Source: Natronospirillum sp965602035 (lineage in GTDB: Bacteria; Pseudomonadota; Gammaproteobacteria; Pseudomonadales; Natronospirillaceae). Taken from it: a stretch of DNA of 64,000 nt. The translations under genes and the position numbers were made by a program. The stretch is from the NCBI GenBank assembly GCA_965602035.1, contig OZ271919.1:2480001-2544000 (forward strand), in the 5' to 3' direction. Below are positions 1 through 9,154 of the stretch, piece after piece. Every line of letters starts with the position of its first letter. Position 1 is the stretch's first letter. Below the pieces are notes generated by a model. That model made no database searches. It saw only the letters and a list, made by a program, of their open reading frames with translations, and was not told the origin of the DNA.

Positions 1-2
1 CT

Positions 3-611
3 ATGACGCTGTCCTATTTCGCTTCACTGCTCATGTTCACATTCGTGGCCACTATTACGCCCGGACCGAATAACCTCATGGTAACTGCCAGCGGCGCAGC
101 TTTCGGTTTCCGCCGCACGATTCCGCATATACTGGGTATCACATTCGGGTTTGCGCTGATGGCGTCGGTGATGGCTACAGGGCTTGGTGCCCTGTTCGAG
201 CGCTGGCCGATCATACATTCTGTTTTGCAGATCGTCGGCGCCGGTTATTTGCTGTTTCTGGCCTGGAAAATCTGGCGTGCTGGACGAATCCGCCTTTCAG
301 ATGCATCGGAAGAAGATGCCGGCAAGCCGCTTACTTTCTTTCAGGCAGCCGCATTTCAGTGGCTGAACCCGAAAGCCTGGACAATGGCGATTACCGCACT
401 TGCCGCATTTGCGTTGCCACCGCCTTATCACATAGCCTCGGCAGCCGCAGTGATCGTTGCCTATTTTCTGATGTGTGTACCCTGCATCAGTCTTTGGACG
501 TTGCTGGGTCAGGAGCTGGTTCGCCTCCTGCGCAGTGACCGCGCGCGTCAGATTTTCAATACGACTCTGGCACTGCTCACAGTGGCCTCGGTGTCCCTGA
601 TCTTTATCTGA
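3..611 (+). CDS. LysE/RhtB-family amino-acid exporter
   Basis: Predicted inner-membrane exporter of amino acids or related small metabolites. The 202-residue length and the pattern of about six hydrophobic segments fit the LysE/RhtB family. The family signature TPGPNN lies at residues 19-24, just inside the first membrane segment, followed by the usual glycine-rich stretch. The ATG is the third base of the window, so a longer N-terminus cannot be excluded, although residue 1 already fits the family start. It lies just upstream of a same-strand MFS transporter. The substrate cannot be told from sequence. Confidence 0.85.
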   Translation: MTLSYFASLLMFTFVATITPGPNNLMVTASGAAFGFRRTIPHILGITFGFALMASVMATGLGALFERWPIIHSVLQIVGAGYLLFLAWKIWRAGRIRLSDASEEDAGKPLTFFQAAAFQWLNPKAWTMAITALAAFALPPPYHIASAAAVIVAYFLMCVPCISLWTLLGQELVRLLRSDRARQIFNTTLALLTVASVSLIFI

Positions 612-669
612 CCCGGGTCGCCTCCTATTCCGGAAGCCGCCAATGGTGTGGCAATCAAGAGGAACGCTC

Positions 670-1866
670 ATGTCCCAAGTTCAGGAGCTGTCGTCGGCGG
701 AATGGCTCAAGTGGCCTTTACTCTGGCTGGCGGGCCTGTATCTGCGGCTGACATTGCTGGTAGCACCGGCGGTTGGGCCGATGCTTGCCGACGATCTGGG
801 TCTGAGCGTTGCCGGCATGGGCGCACTGACCACTTTACCGGTGCTGCTGTTGTCGATTGCCGCTGTGGCAGGTGCCTGGATTATTGCCCGGCTGGGGCCC
901 CGTCGCACTGTAGCTGCGTGCCTGGTCGTCATTGTGCTGGGTTCGGTGGCACGTGCCATGGTGGTCGAGCCGGTGGGGCTGTATCTGGCCACAGGTGTCA
1001 TGGGGCTGGGTATAGCGGCACTACAGCCCGCCTTGCCGGGCCTCGTTCGATTGTGGACACCTGGCCGGGTTGCACTGGCGACCGCCGTCTATATGAACGG
1101 CATGCTGATGGGCGAAGTGCTCAGCGCCGGCCTGACGCTGCCCGTTATCATGCCGCTGGTTGCGGACAGCTGGCGGCTGGCTCTCTGGGTATGGTCGTTA
1201 CCCGGACTGCTGGTTGCACTGGCGGTCGCGACGGTATTCCGTAGCAGGGACAGGACTTCCCGGGACACCGGCCGACATTCGAAGGCGGCCTGGAAGCCGG
1301 ACTTCCGTGACAGTACGCCCTGGGCCGCGGGAATCGTTCTGGGTGCATCGTCGTCGGTGTTTTTCGGCATCAATGCCTATATGGCGCCGGTGCTGGAAGC
1401 CCGGTCTGAATCCGGTCAGCTCGCTCTGGGTCTCCTCGCGTTCAATACGGCTCAGGTGGTTGCGTCGCTCGTTGCCATGAAATTTGCCGCACAATGGCTT
1501 GGTCGCCTGGGCCCCCAGTTGTCCTGTATCGGCATCGTTCTTCTGGGCACGGTTGTTTTTGGCTGGGGAGCCGGCTACCCGGCAATGGTGGCGGGATTTG
1601 CTGTCAGTACGGCCGCGGGCATATTGCTGGTACTTATGGTGTCCACCCCGGCAGCCCTGGCTTCGGTGGAGAACACGGCGCCCCTGGCCGCCGGAATGTT
1701 TACCGTGGGATACGCCCTGTCGTTTGTGGTACCTCAGACGGGAGGGCTGCTCGTGGACCTCACCGGAAAGCCGGTGTTGGCGATGGTTCCGTTGATCGGG
1801 TTAACGCTTCTGGCGGTACCAGCGGGCTGGCGGCTAGCGACGATCTTTTCGCGCCGGGCTGGGTAA
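670..1866 (+). CDS. MFS transporter, CynX/NimT-like
   Basis: A 398-residue membrane protein with about 12 hydrophobic segments, typical of major facilitator superfamily permeases of the CynX (cyanate/nitroimidazole) type. The motif GARIGLGPRR-like loop between segments 2 and 3 appears here as IIARLGPRRT. An in-frame ATG exists at 643, but the AGAGGA sequence at 658-663 stands seven bases before the ATG at 670, which is the better start. The gene follows the LysE exporter with a 58-bp gap and the two may be co-transcribed. The substrate is unknown. Confidence 0.8.
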   Translation: MSQVQELSSAEWLKWPLLWLAGLYLRLTLLVAPAVGPMLADDLGLSVAGMGALTTLPVLLLSIAAVAGAWIIARLGPRRTVAACLVVIVLGSVARAMVVEPVGLYLATGVMGLGIAALQPALPGLVRLWTPGRVALATAVYMNGMLMGEVLSAGLTLPVIMPLVADSWRLALWVWSLPGLLVALAVATVFRSRDRTSRDTGRHSKAAWKPDFRDSTPWAAGIVLGASSSVFFGINAYMAPVLEARSESGQLALGLLAFNTAQVVASLVAMKFAAQWLGRLGPQLSCIGIVLLGTVVFGWGAGYPAMVAGFAVSTAAGILLVLMVSTPAALASVENTAPLAAGMFTVGYALSFVVPQTGGLLVDLTGKPVLAMVPLIGLTLLAVPAGWRLATIFSRRAG

Positions 1867-1878
1867 GTACGCCGCTTT

Positions 1879-1907
1879 TTGCCATAATACCGCGCGATAG
1901 CTATTCC
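1879..1907 (+). promoter_or_regulatory. Possible sigma-70 promoter of pfkA
   Basis: TTGCCA (1879-1884) and TATTCC (1902-1907) are separated by exactly 17 bp and lie about 70 bp before the pfkA start. The match to -35/-10 consensus is moderate and no mapping data are available. Confidence 0.4.
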
Positions 1908-1977
1908 AATAATCGGTGAAGCTACATTTTCTGGCTGATCCCGAGACTACCCCTAATCCAGAGAACAGGGGCACATA

Positions 1978-2940
1978 ATGATCAAGAAGCTGGGAGTACT
2001 GACCAGTGGCGGTGACGCGCCGGGCATGAACGCCGCTATCCGGGCGGTGGTTCGAACGGCCTTGCACAACGGCATCGGGGTATACGGTGTATTCAATGGC
2101 TTTCTGGGCCTGTATGAGGATGAGATACGCCCTCTGGCCCGCGAAGACGTGTCAGACCGGATCAACCGCGGGGGCACGTTCCTCGGGTCTGCCCGGTTCC
2201 CGGAGTTCAAGGAAGCCTCGGTACGTGAACACTGCATCGAAAATCTGAAGAAGCATGACATCGACGCACTGGTCGTGATCGGCGGTGACGGCTCTTACAT
2301 GGGCGCCATGCGTCTGACCGAGATGGGGTACCCGTGCATCGGTATTCCGGGGACCATAGACAATGACGTGCCCGGCACAGAGTATACGATCGGTTATCTG
2401 ACCGCGCTGAACTGTGTGCTCGATGCCATCGACCGTCTGCGCGACACATCGTCGTCGCACCACCGCATATCCATTGTGGAGATCATGGGTCGCAACTGTG
2501 GTGACCTGACACTGGCAGCCGCAGTCGGTGGCGGCGCGGAATACGCCATTATTCCCGAAAAGCCGTTCAATATCGATTCCCTGGTTCAGGCGTTGGATCA
2601 AGGCGCGGCAAAGGGGAAAAAGCACGCGATTATCTGTATCACGGAAAAAATCACCGATGTGGCGGATCTTGCCCGGCGCATTGAGGCGCAGACCGGGCAG
2701 GAGACCCGGGCGACGGTACTGGGCCACATTCAGCGTGGCGGGGCACCCCGTGGGTTTGACCGGGTGCTGGCCAGCCAGATGGGGGCATACGCCGTTGACC
2801 TGTTGCTTGCCGGTCAGGGCGGACGCTGCGTGGGTATACAGAACAATCGACTGGTGCATCACGACATCATAGAAGCGGTAGAGCGGATGCCGCATCCATT
2901 CAATCAGGATCTGTTCGATACATTCCGGAAGCTGGTGTAA
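1978..2940 (+). CDS. pfkA: ATP-dependent 6-phosphofructokinase
   Basis: Cytoplasmic glycolytic enzyme that phosphorylates fructose-6-phosphate to fructose-1,6-bisphosphate. The 320-residue length equals the bacterial PfkA family. Visible motifs are the N-terminal GG loop (residues 11-12) in TSGGDAPGMNAA, GGDG at 102-105 for ATP/Mg binding, GTIDND at 125-130 containing the catalytic Asp, and MGRNCGDLTL for substrate binding. GGDG rather than GGDD indicates ATP instead of pyrophosphate as donor. The start is supported by an AGAACAGGGGC purine stretch before the ATG. It converges on the minus-strand gene ending at 2971. Pgk and fructose-bisphosphate aldolase are encoded at the other end of the window. 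Confidence 0.95.
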   Translation: MIKKLGVLTSGGDAPGMNAAIRAVVRTALHNGIGVYGVFNGFLGLYEDEIRPLAREDVSDRINRGGTFLGSARFPEFKEASVREHCIENLKKHDIDALVVIGGDGSYMGAMRLTEMGYPCIGIPGTIDNDVPGTEYTIGYLTALNCVLDAIDRLRDTSSSHHRISIVEIMGRNCGDLTLAAAVGGGAEYAIIPEKPFNIDSLVQALDQGAAKGKKHAIICITEKITDVADLARRIEAQTGQETRATVLGHIQRGGAPRGFDRVLASQMGAYAVDLLLAGQGGRCVGIQNNRLVHHDIIEAVERMPHPFNQDLFDTFRKLV

Positions 2941-2970
2941 CGAAGCGTCGGAGGTTGGCCTGCGCCTGTG

Positions 2971-4347
2971 TCAGTCAGTCGCTGAGGATGTGCCGGGGCT
3001 TTCCCCGGCACGAATACTGCGACGGCGTCGGTCAATGGTATTGCGGTGTGCTGCCCATTGATCCTCTGTGATGACGCCGAAGCGGATCATCTGGCGCGCA
3101 AACTCGTCGCTCTGTCCGGGCAGGCAGCTATAGTCCTCTACTTCTTCGGCCCAGCGGTCCGTGTAGGCCATTTTCTGCAGATAATTCCATGCCGCCTGGT
3201 AGTCGCCCTGGTGCAGCGATAATTCGCAGAGACTGCCGCTGATCACGGGGTTATCCGGCAGGCGGGCTTCGAGTTGCCGGAATACTGTAACCGCATCCTG
3301 CACCGATACGGCATCCGTGGCTGACCATCGTCCTGATCCGCGCGTGGCCAGAAGCCGGACTTCCTCCAGCGCAGTCAGGTAGCCGATTCCGGCTATATTG
3401 GTCAGTTGGTCTGAGGCAAATGCGGCTTCGGAGCGGTCTGGGTCGGGCAGGCCCGCAGCCAGCCATTGGCTGAGTGGGTCCGCTGATCGGCGCAAGCGTT
3501 CACGGATACCGGACAATGCTGCTCTCGACTCAGGCCGGCGCCATAGATTGCGGCCGGTCCGCTGCAATTGGAGCAGATCAAGGTAGGGGTTGCCGGCCTG
3601 CATCTGCTGTCTGATCTCTGCGGCTTCCGTGGGCGAAGCAGCGCTGCTGAACCAGGCGCTGCGTCTGGCGAATACCGCCTGAGCGCCGTGATGACCCCGC
3701 AATGCCGCCTGGATGCCGGCTTCAAGCTGCGCCGGTGTCAGCGGCGTTTGAACCGGCATATCCAGAAATACCCAGCTTGGCCAGTTGTCCGTTGCCTGTG
3801 CTGCCCTCGCCTGTTCGAGATAAGGTTCGCGTACGAAGGCCGACTCTGTGAGCTGGGTGTCCAGCACAAGGAAGGCTCTGAATTCGAGCAGCAGGTAGTC
3901 TGCGAGTGATTGCTCCGGTTCCGTGAGGCTTTTTATCCGGGCGCCGAATGTCCGGAAGTCCAATGTGTCGGCCAGCGATAACAGTGCATCAATCGCATCC
4001 CGTTCATCTGCGGTTGCCAGACCATAGTGAGGGTCAAGCCATGCATCCGGGGCCTCAGCGCGCGGAGCGGCCATGGCCGGTTCAGCCGGGCTTTTTGAGA
4101 CGTCGGCACCTCGGTCAACGGGCGGCTGGACAGGAGAGTTGCCGCCTGCATTAACCGGCGCTGGAAGAGAATCTCCGGGTTGCGGCACCTCAGGTGATAG
4201 TGATTCCGGCTGTCCGGATACACTCACCTGCCCTTGCTCTGCCGGAGTATCAGGAAGCCCGTTGACGGTCCATATTGCAGCGGACAGAGCAGCCACGGCG
4301 GAGACCATGGCTGCGATGAGGCCTGCGCGCCCGATACGCCGACTCAA
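2971..4347 (-). CDS. Uncharacterised membrane-anchored protein
   Basis: I do not recognise this 458-residue protein. It has one hydrophobic N-terminal segment (about residues 8-30, an uncleaved anchor or signal peptide). A low-complexity linker rich in Pro, Ser, Gln and Glu follows (about 30-100), then a helical domain rich in Ala, Leu and Arg whose spacing suggests TPR/SEL-like helical repeats. This implies a periplasmic or membrane-tethered scaffold. It is divergent from the unknown gene at 4535 and convergent with pfkA. No catalytic motif is visible. Confidence 0.7.
   Translation of the reverse strand: MSRRIGRAGLIAAMVSAVAALSAAIWTVNGLPDTPAEQGQVSVSGQPESLSPEVPQPGDSLPAPVNAGGNSPVQPPVDRGADVSKSPAEPAMAAPRAEAPDAWLDPHYGLATADERDAIDALLSLADTLDFRTFGARIKSLTEPEQSLADYLLLEFRAFLVLDTQLTESAFVREPYLEQARAAQATDNWPSWVFLDMPVQTPLTPAQLEAGIQAALRGHHGAQAVFARRSAWFSSAASPTEAAEIRQQMQAGNPYLDLLQLQRTGRNLWRRPESRAALSGIRERLRRSADPLSQWLAAGLPDPDRSEAAFASDQLTNIAGIGYLTALEEVRLLATRGSGRWSATDAVSVQDAVTVFRQLEARLPDNPVISGSLCELSLHQGDYQAAWNYLQKMAYTDRWAEEVEDYSCLPGQSDEFARQMIRFGVITEDQWAAHRNTIDRRRRSIRAGESPGTSSATD
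2990..3011. terminator. Hairpin between convergent genes
   Basis: A perfect 9-bp stem (GTGCCGGGG / CCCCGGCAC) with a CTTT loop lies at the 3' coding end of the 2971-4347 gene and just beyond pfkA. It could end transcription from both convergent genes, but there is no clear T-run on either side. Confidence 0.3.
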
Positions 4348-4534
4348 TGATGTGCACCCGGTCCGGAGGGTGACAGTTCACAGAATTGCATCTTTACACC
4401 CCGTGATGGATGATCAGTGACGATATTGCGGCTATCATCATAGCTCGTGTCAACACTATAACGACAACGCATGCTGTGTTGTTCCGCCGATCGATCTGCT
4501 CGGCACCCGAACAGGACAGATGACGGAGAAGACC

Positions 4535-5518
4535 ATGAGCAGAGGACTGGACCTCGGACCCGCACCGGTTTCACCGTCGTGGCAGAGTGCGCCGCTTCGC
4601 CGCCCATATTGCCCGGAGCCACATGGTCGGTTACCTGGCGGTTTTGTTATGCAGGCACCCTCGACGCTGGTACAGCATGGAATGCGGCCAGATCTGCTGC
4701 CGCTGGCAGCCTGTGGTCAGCGCGGTGAAACGCTGGCTGCGCTGGTGTCCAGCAGCGGTGCGCTGACGCAATATGGTATCTGGTCGTCAGTACGCGGTTG
4801 GGAACCATGGTCTGCATACTGGGAAGCTGTTTTACTCGCCCTCTGGCTTGCCGAACCACATCCCCAGCGCTATGAGCGTACACTCATTTATGCCCTCACT
4901 GTGCTGGAACTGCATTGCCCCCAGTTTGAAACGCAATCGGACGCCTGGCTGGCCTCAACGCGCGCGCAGAATATACTGCGCCTGTTTGACGCCAGTCTGG
5001 TTACCTACCCGTTGCTCACCGGCGAGTCGCGTAATGCCGGTACCGATGAAGCCATGGCGCATGCTGCAAGGCGCGAACGATCGCGATTGTGGCGTACGGT
5101 CGGCGATGGCGAAGGGCCGCTTCAGCTTGTGGTAAAGGCTGTCTATTCGCTTCAGGCGATGCGCCAGGGCCTGTATGAAGTATCAGCCAATCGTCCCTGG
5201 CCAGCGTTACCGCTGGCTGAGGTGCTCAGGGAGCACTGGTCTGCGGTGCCCGAGCCGCTGAGGGATGACCGGGTCGCAATGGCGCTGGCCCGTGGCAGCG
5301 AGACAGACCAGATTGAGGAATGGCTGGCGGCGGCCCAGCAGCAGCGCCAGGCGGGTCAGTTCGAGCGCGCCTGCCGTGCCATGTGCCAGGCATGGGTGGT
5401 CAGTAAAGGCGACCTTCCCGGCCGTCACCTGGCGTGGTGGCAATCCGACGCGGCAAGCCTGCCGGATCCGGTATGGCAACGCCTGCTTGAACTGCACGGT
5501 GTCAGCCCACAGGAGTGA
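4535..5518 (+). CDS. Uncharacterised cytoplasmic protein
   Basis: I do not recognise the family. The product is about 327 residues, Trp- and Ala-rich and largely helical, with no signal peptide or membrane segment. A GACGGAGAAG purine stretch at 4521-4530 stands before the ATG at 4535, which is preferred over the in-frame ATG at 4520. The gene is divergent from the 2971-4347 gene across a 187-bp spacer, and its 3' end converges on the sensor kinase gene. No active-site motif is visible. Confidence 0.65.
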   Translation: MSRGLDLGPAPVSPSWQSAPLRRPYCPEPHGRLPGGFVMQAPSTLVQHGMRPDLLPLAACGQRGETLAALVSSSGALTQYGIWSSVRGWEPWSAYWEAVLLALWLAEPHPQRYERTLIYALTVLELHCPQFETQSDAWLASTRAQNILRLFDASLVTYPLLTGESRNAGTDEAMAHAARRERSRLWRTVGDGEGPLQLVVKAVYSLQAMRQGLYEVSANRPWPALPLAEVLREHWSAVPEPLRDDRVAMALARGSETDQIEEWLAAAQQQRQAGQFERACRAMCQAWVVSKGDLPGRHLAWWQSDAASLPDPVWQRLLELHGVSPQE

Positions 5519-5545
5519 TCGGTTCGTCCGGGCCATGGGCACGTT

Positions 5546-7102
5546 TTATTGTGCGCTATTGAGCTCTTCGTTCTCATCGGACGGCTCGGGTAACCGGCCG
5601 CTCGTTGGCGTGTTTTCATCACCGGGCTGGGTGATCGGTATGTCGAACCGGATTGTCAGCCCACCCTCTGTGTTGTTCATGGCTTCGACCCGCCCGTGAT
5701 GCGCTTCAATTGCCTGGCGGGTAATAGACAGGCCCAGTCCGGACCCCCCTGCCGAGGAGTTACTGGCGCGGTAAAACGCGTCAAACAGTCTGGGAAGATC
5801 CGACTCAGGTACGCCGCCGCCCTGATCCGAGACCGAAATTTCCACATGGGTGTCGCGCTGATGTGTTGTGATCTGCACGGTGCCGGCGCCTTTGCTGTAT
5901 TTGATCGCGTTGCGGATAACGTTTTCGATGGCCGAGCTGAGGAGCATCTGATCGCCGATAACACGGGTGTGATGATTGATCGACAGGCTCACCTCGCAGT
6001 CGTCACTGCTGGCCTCAAAGCGGGCATCGTCGACAATGGTCTGAAGCACTCTCGCCAGATCAATGACCTGCAGATCCATATGCTGCAGTCGGTTCTCCAG
6101 GCGCGACAATTGGAGCAATTGGGCGATCATGGTCTCCAGTCGGTGCGCCTCTCTTTCAATGCGGTCCAGTTGAGGCGCCGACGAATCGTCTGTTGCACGC
6201 TGGCGAGCTATGCCGAGCGCAATCTGAAGCCGGGTCAGTGGCGACCGCAATTCATGGCTGATGTTTGACAGCAGCTTCTGCTGAGCCTCGATGAGGCTCT
6301 GAATGCGTTCCGCCATGTCGTCAAAGTCATGGCCGAGCTGCCCGATATCATCCGCCCGCCGCGATACAGACGCGGGGACCCTTGATTCGAGCCGCCCGCT
6401 GGCCAGTGAGCGGCTGGTAATCCGCAGCAACTTGAGCGGCCGTGAAAGGCTGTAGGCCAGATAGAGACTGAGCACTCCACTTACCAGCAACGCCAGCAGC
6501 GTCCAGGTGACACGTTCATCAAGCATTCGTGAGATGCCCGATCTTACCGGTTCGATCGTCTGCTTCATCAGAACCCGGTAGGTTTCACCGCGATACGTCA
6601 GTGGCAGCGCCCCCAGCCACTGGACGGTTTCCCAGGTACCTGTCTGCACCCGGTCCGATTCGACCATCGCGCCGATAATGTAGAGCTCCATTTGCTCGGG
6701 CTGCGGTGACCCGAGCAGGCGGAAATTGGGATCGACGAGATAGTGGTTGAGCCCGAAACGGATATTGGCATATCGGATGGCCTGCAAGGGGGTCATTCCA
6801 GCCGCCAGATAGGCTGACAGCTCGGCGCGTTGCTGGACCAGCAACGCCCGTTCCTCATTGCTTATTTCAGCGAGCTGGTACGGGCGCGCCCACTGCTGCA
6901 GCACGATGAACGAGGCGACTGAAATCACGACGAGTGTCAGCCAGAACCAGATAAAGATGCGCCCGGTCAGGGAGGCCAGTGGGTTGATTGCGCGTAACCA
7001 CCCTACTATCGCCGCAAATGCGCTGCTTCTGCCCGTCTCAGTCTGCGACGAACTGATAACCGATACCACGCAGCGTCTTGATAGGTTTGTAGTCGTCGTC
7101 AA
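5546..7102 (-). CDS. CpxA-like sensor histidine kinase
   Basis: Inner-membrane sensor of a two-component system. A transmembrane segment near residues 45-65 is followed by a periplasmic sensor region (about 68-200), a second membrane segment (about 205-225), a HAMP linker, the dimerisation box NISHELRSPLTRLQ with the phospho-accepting His, and the N box NVIRNAIKYS. The ATP-lid boxes DQGGGVP and GGSGLGLS complete the kinase. Order and domain layout match CpxA. The longest frame overlaps the response-regulator gene by 65 bp. A GTG at codon 12 (about 7069) would shorten the overlap to about 30 bp, so the exact start is uncertain. Confidence 0.85.
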   Translation of the reverse strand: MTTTTNLSRRCVVSVISSSQTETGRSSAFAAIVGWLRAINPLASLTGRIFIWFWLTLVVISVASFIVLQQWARPYQLAEISNEERALLVQQRAELSAYLAAGMTPLQAIRYANIRFGLNHYLVDPNFRLLGSPQPEQMELYIIGAMVESDRVQTGTWETVQWLGALPLTYRGETYRVLMKQTIEPVRSGISRMLDERVTWTLLALLVSGVLSLYLAYSLSRPLKLLRITSRSLASGRLESRVPASVSRRADDIGQLGHDFDDMAERIQSLIEAQQKLLSNISHELRSPLTRLQIALGIARQRATDDSSAPQLDRIEREAHRLETMIAQLLQLSRLENRLQHMDLQVIDLARVLQTIVDDARFEASSDDCEVSLSINHHTRVIGDQMLLSSAIENVIRNAIKYSKGAGTVQITTHQRDTHVEISVSDQGGGVPESDLPRLFDAFYRASNSSAGGSGLGLSITRQAIEAHHGRVEAMNNTEGGLTIRFDIPITQPGDENTPTSGRLPEPSDENEELNSAQ

Positions 7103-7742
7103 CGAGCGTCAGGATTTTCTTCCGCACATTGCTGACGTGCATGTCGATGGATCGATCATAGGGTTCAAGCGGACGCCCGAGAACCATCTGATAAAGCTCG
7201 TTCTTGGTGACGACCTGCCCCGCACGCTCCATAAGCGTCTGTAAGACCTTGAATTCAGTCTGTGTGAGTTCCAGGTCGACACGATCCACCAGAGCCTGGT
7301 AGACACGGGTGTCCAGCGTAATCCGGCCGAGTGTCAGTACTGGCTGAACCGCAGGCCCTGGTCGCTGCTGGTCCATCTCCACACGCCGCAGCAAGGCTCT
7401 CACGCGGGCAACCAACTCTCTGTGACTGTATGGCTTCGGCAGGTAATCGTCTGCACCGAGTTCCAGCCCCAGAACCTTGTCCAGCTCATCGCCTTTGGCG
7501 GTCAGCATCAACACCGGCACCGTATTGCTGTGCCGCATCTCACGAAGCACATCGAGCCCCGACATGCCCGGCATCATTACATCGAGCAGGATAAGGTCGT
7601 AGGTGTTCTCAGCCAGCTTCTGCAGCCCCTCCTCACCGGAGAACGCCAGATCCAGGCTGAATCCCTCGCTGTCAAGAAACTCTACCAGCAGCTCACCGAG
7701 CTCCCGGTCATCGTCGATCAGCAGTAATTGGTTGCCCTTCAT
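7038..7742 (-). CDS. OmpR-family response regulator, CpxR-like
   Basis: DNA-binding response regulator of 234 residues. The receiver domain shows the acidic pair DDD near residue 10, the phospho-acceptor Asp in LILLDVMMPGMSG (about residue 53), and the conserved Thr and Lys in LMLTAKGDE and LPKPYS. The C-terminal winged helix (about 130-234) ends in GIGYQFVAD, typical of the OmpR/PhoB family. It is the first gene of a minus-strand operon with the overlapping sensor kinase. The CpxR assignment is inferred from the CpxA-like partner and the overall sequence. Confidence 0.88.
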   Translation of the reverse strand: MKGNQLLLIDDDRELGELLVEFLDSEGFSLDLAFSGEEGLQKLAENTYDLILLDVMMPGMSGLDVLREMRHSNTVPVLMLTAKGDELDKVLGLELGADDYLPKPYSHRELVARVRALLRRVEMDQQRPGPAVQPVLTLGRITLDTRVYQALVDRVDLELTQTEFKVLQTLMERAGQVVTKNELYQMVLGRPLEPYDRSIDMHVSNVRKKILTLVDDDYKPIKTLRGIGYQFVAD

Positions 7743-7997
7743 GGTACTAAACCTGAGTGTGTCCAGAACAAGCCAGTTATTGAAACCGTGTCGGGCCCCG
7801 GTCGGGCCCCGGCGCTTTCAATCTGTGTGTTGGATAGTGCAGCAGACTGTTCCACTGTGTAAAGACTCTCAGCTCGATAGACGCTGTTGATTTCACTGCT
7901 TATACAATCAACGGGTCCCGCCGGATCACAGCCCTTCCGGTGGCTCTGAGTCAGGGCCTGCGTTACCATTGACAGGGATTCTCTGGCCGAGGGTGAC

Positions 7998-8594
7998 ATG
8001 TCTGATTCTGGTTCTGGTTATGATGAAGACGAACTATTTGCCCGGGAAATGGCGGGTGTACGCCGGCTGAGGGCAGAGCCGACGGTGCGGTTGCGCAAAC
8101 CGCAGAAAGCGACCGCCAGCGAAGCCATGCAGCGCCGTCGAGAGGCGGCCGAACAGAACCAGGATACCGATTCTGACGGCCTCAGTGAGAGCCATGTGGA
8201 GTGGGTGGAGCCTCACGACATTATTGGCTGGCGGGGCGATGGCATCGCCCACGGAGTGTTCCGCCGATTAAAGCAGGGCGGCTATCGTCTGGACGCCCGG
8301 CTGGACCTGCACAAACACACCGTCGACCAGGCCCGTCGCGCACTGATCCGGTTTGTGCTGGACTGCCAGACCATGGACGTGCGTTCCGCTCTGATCCTTC
8401 ACGGCAAGGGAGAACGCGGCGAGCAGAAAGCCATGATCAAATCCTACACCAACCATTGGCTTCGCATGATGACGGAAGTACTGGCCTTCCACTCCGCACA
8501 GCCCTGGCATGGCGGTGCTGGCGCACTGTACGTGCTGATCAAGAAAAGCGAAAAGAAAAAGCAGGAGAACCGGGAGCGGTTTCGAGGGCAATAA
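7998..8594 (+). CDS. smrA: Smr-domain protein, SmrA-like nuclease
   Basis: A 198-residue protein with an N-terminal basic, helical extension (about 1-95) and a C-terminal Smr (small MutS-related) domain. The Smr motif LDLHKHTVDQAR (about residues 98-109) and the second block LILHGKGERG (about 132-141) are the signatures of the YdaL/SmrA group, which has DNA-nicking endonuclease activity in studied members. It is divergent from the response regulator. Its stop codon is only about 20 bp from the left attachment site, so before phage integration smrA lay directly beside the tRNA-Leu gene. Confidence 0.85.
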   Translation: MSDSGSGYDEDELFAREMAGVRRLRAEPTVRLRKPQKATASEAMQRRREAAEQNQDTDSDGLSESHVEWVEPHDIIGWRGDGIAHGVFRRLKQGGYRLDARLDLHKHTVDQARRALIRFVLDCQTMDVRSALILHGKGERGEQKAMIKSYTNHWLRMMTEVLAFHSAQPWHGGAGALYVLIKKSEKKKQENRERFRGQ

Positions 8595-8614
8595 ACGACT
8601 GGATAGAGAGGAAA

Positions 8615-8628
8615 TGGTGCCTAGGAGA
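8615..8628. repeat. Left attachment core (attL)
   Basis: TGGTGCCTAGGAGA is identical to 44187-44200 inside the tRNA-Leu gene. Flanking bases differ on both sides, so the core is 14 bp. The left copy is the original tRNA 3' fragment displaced by integration. Confidence 0.9.
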
Positions 8629-8679
8629 TGGTGGAAACAGCCGCACCATAGGCCGCTTTCCGGGCACAATAATCCGAAT

Positions 8680-8699
8680 CTATACCTATCGCTATACCT
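8680..8699. repeat. Candidate integrase arm-type sites, left arm
   Basis: Two direct copies of CTATACCT start at 8680 and 8692, a 12-bp period close to one helical turn, some 50-70 bp inside attL. The same word occurs as CTATGCC/CTATACC/TTATGCC near the right end beside the integrase. Paired arrays on both arms are what tyrosine integrases of the lambda/P2 type bind. Inferred from sequence only. Confidence 0.5.
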
Positions 8700-8869
8700 G
8701 CGCCAAATATAGGGCCATGTGCGTCTCTGTGCGCCGATAATGAGCCTCCAGCCAAACTGTCTACCGCTACCGTCGACAATGTTCCCGGCTTTCACCAGTT
8801 GCTGCTGATTCAACGCGCGTGGCCTGCGCACGCGAGGACGCTCTGAAATCTGGTGAGGGGTCGGGAAAC

Positions 8870-9154
8870 GGGTTACAAAAGTAACAAGACCGGAAAAACG
8901 CCATAAGCTACTGATATTCCTAGATTATTAGAGTCCACTCATAGGTTACAAATAGGTAACAACGAAGTTACATGTAACCTTTATAAGAGGAAACATTGGT
9001 AAAAACAAAAGTGCTTTAAAATCAGCAGGTTATAAATCTGTAACCTTTCCTGTTACCTCTTGTAACCCATTTGTAACCTTTTATGGAAAGTCAAAAAATA
9101 TAGTAATATCAACAGGTTATGTGGTTATTTCGAGCCTTGTTACTTTTGTAACCC
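8870..9154. repeat. AT-rich cluster of GTTAC/GTAAC motifs
   Basis: About 285 bp without a gene hold 12 exact copies of GTTAC or its complement (starts 8872, 8881, 8945, 8956, 8967, 8974, 9040, 9052, 9062, 9073, 9139, 9148). Most copies are preceded by G or followed by A/C. Several form palindromes, including GTTACATGTAAC at 8967-8978. The outermost pairs, 8870-8888 and 9136-9154, are inverted copies of a 19-bp sequence (GGGTTACAAAAGTAACAAG). The stretch is markedly AT-rich compared with its surroundings. It could be a replication origin, a regulator-binding array or part of the attP complex; the sequence does not decide. Confidence 0.7.

Noticed and set aside
7790..7812. Tandem GTCGGGCCCCG copies before the response regulator gene
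   Set aside because: Only two short copies; no CpxR-like box pair (GTAAA-N5-GTAAA) found nearby, so no regulatory claim.
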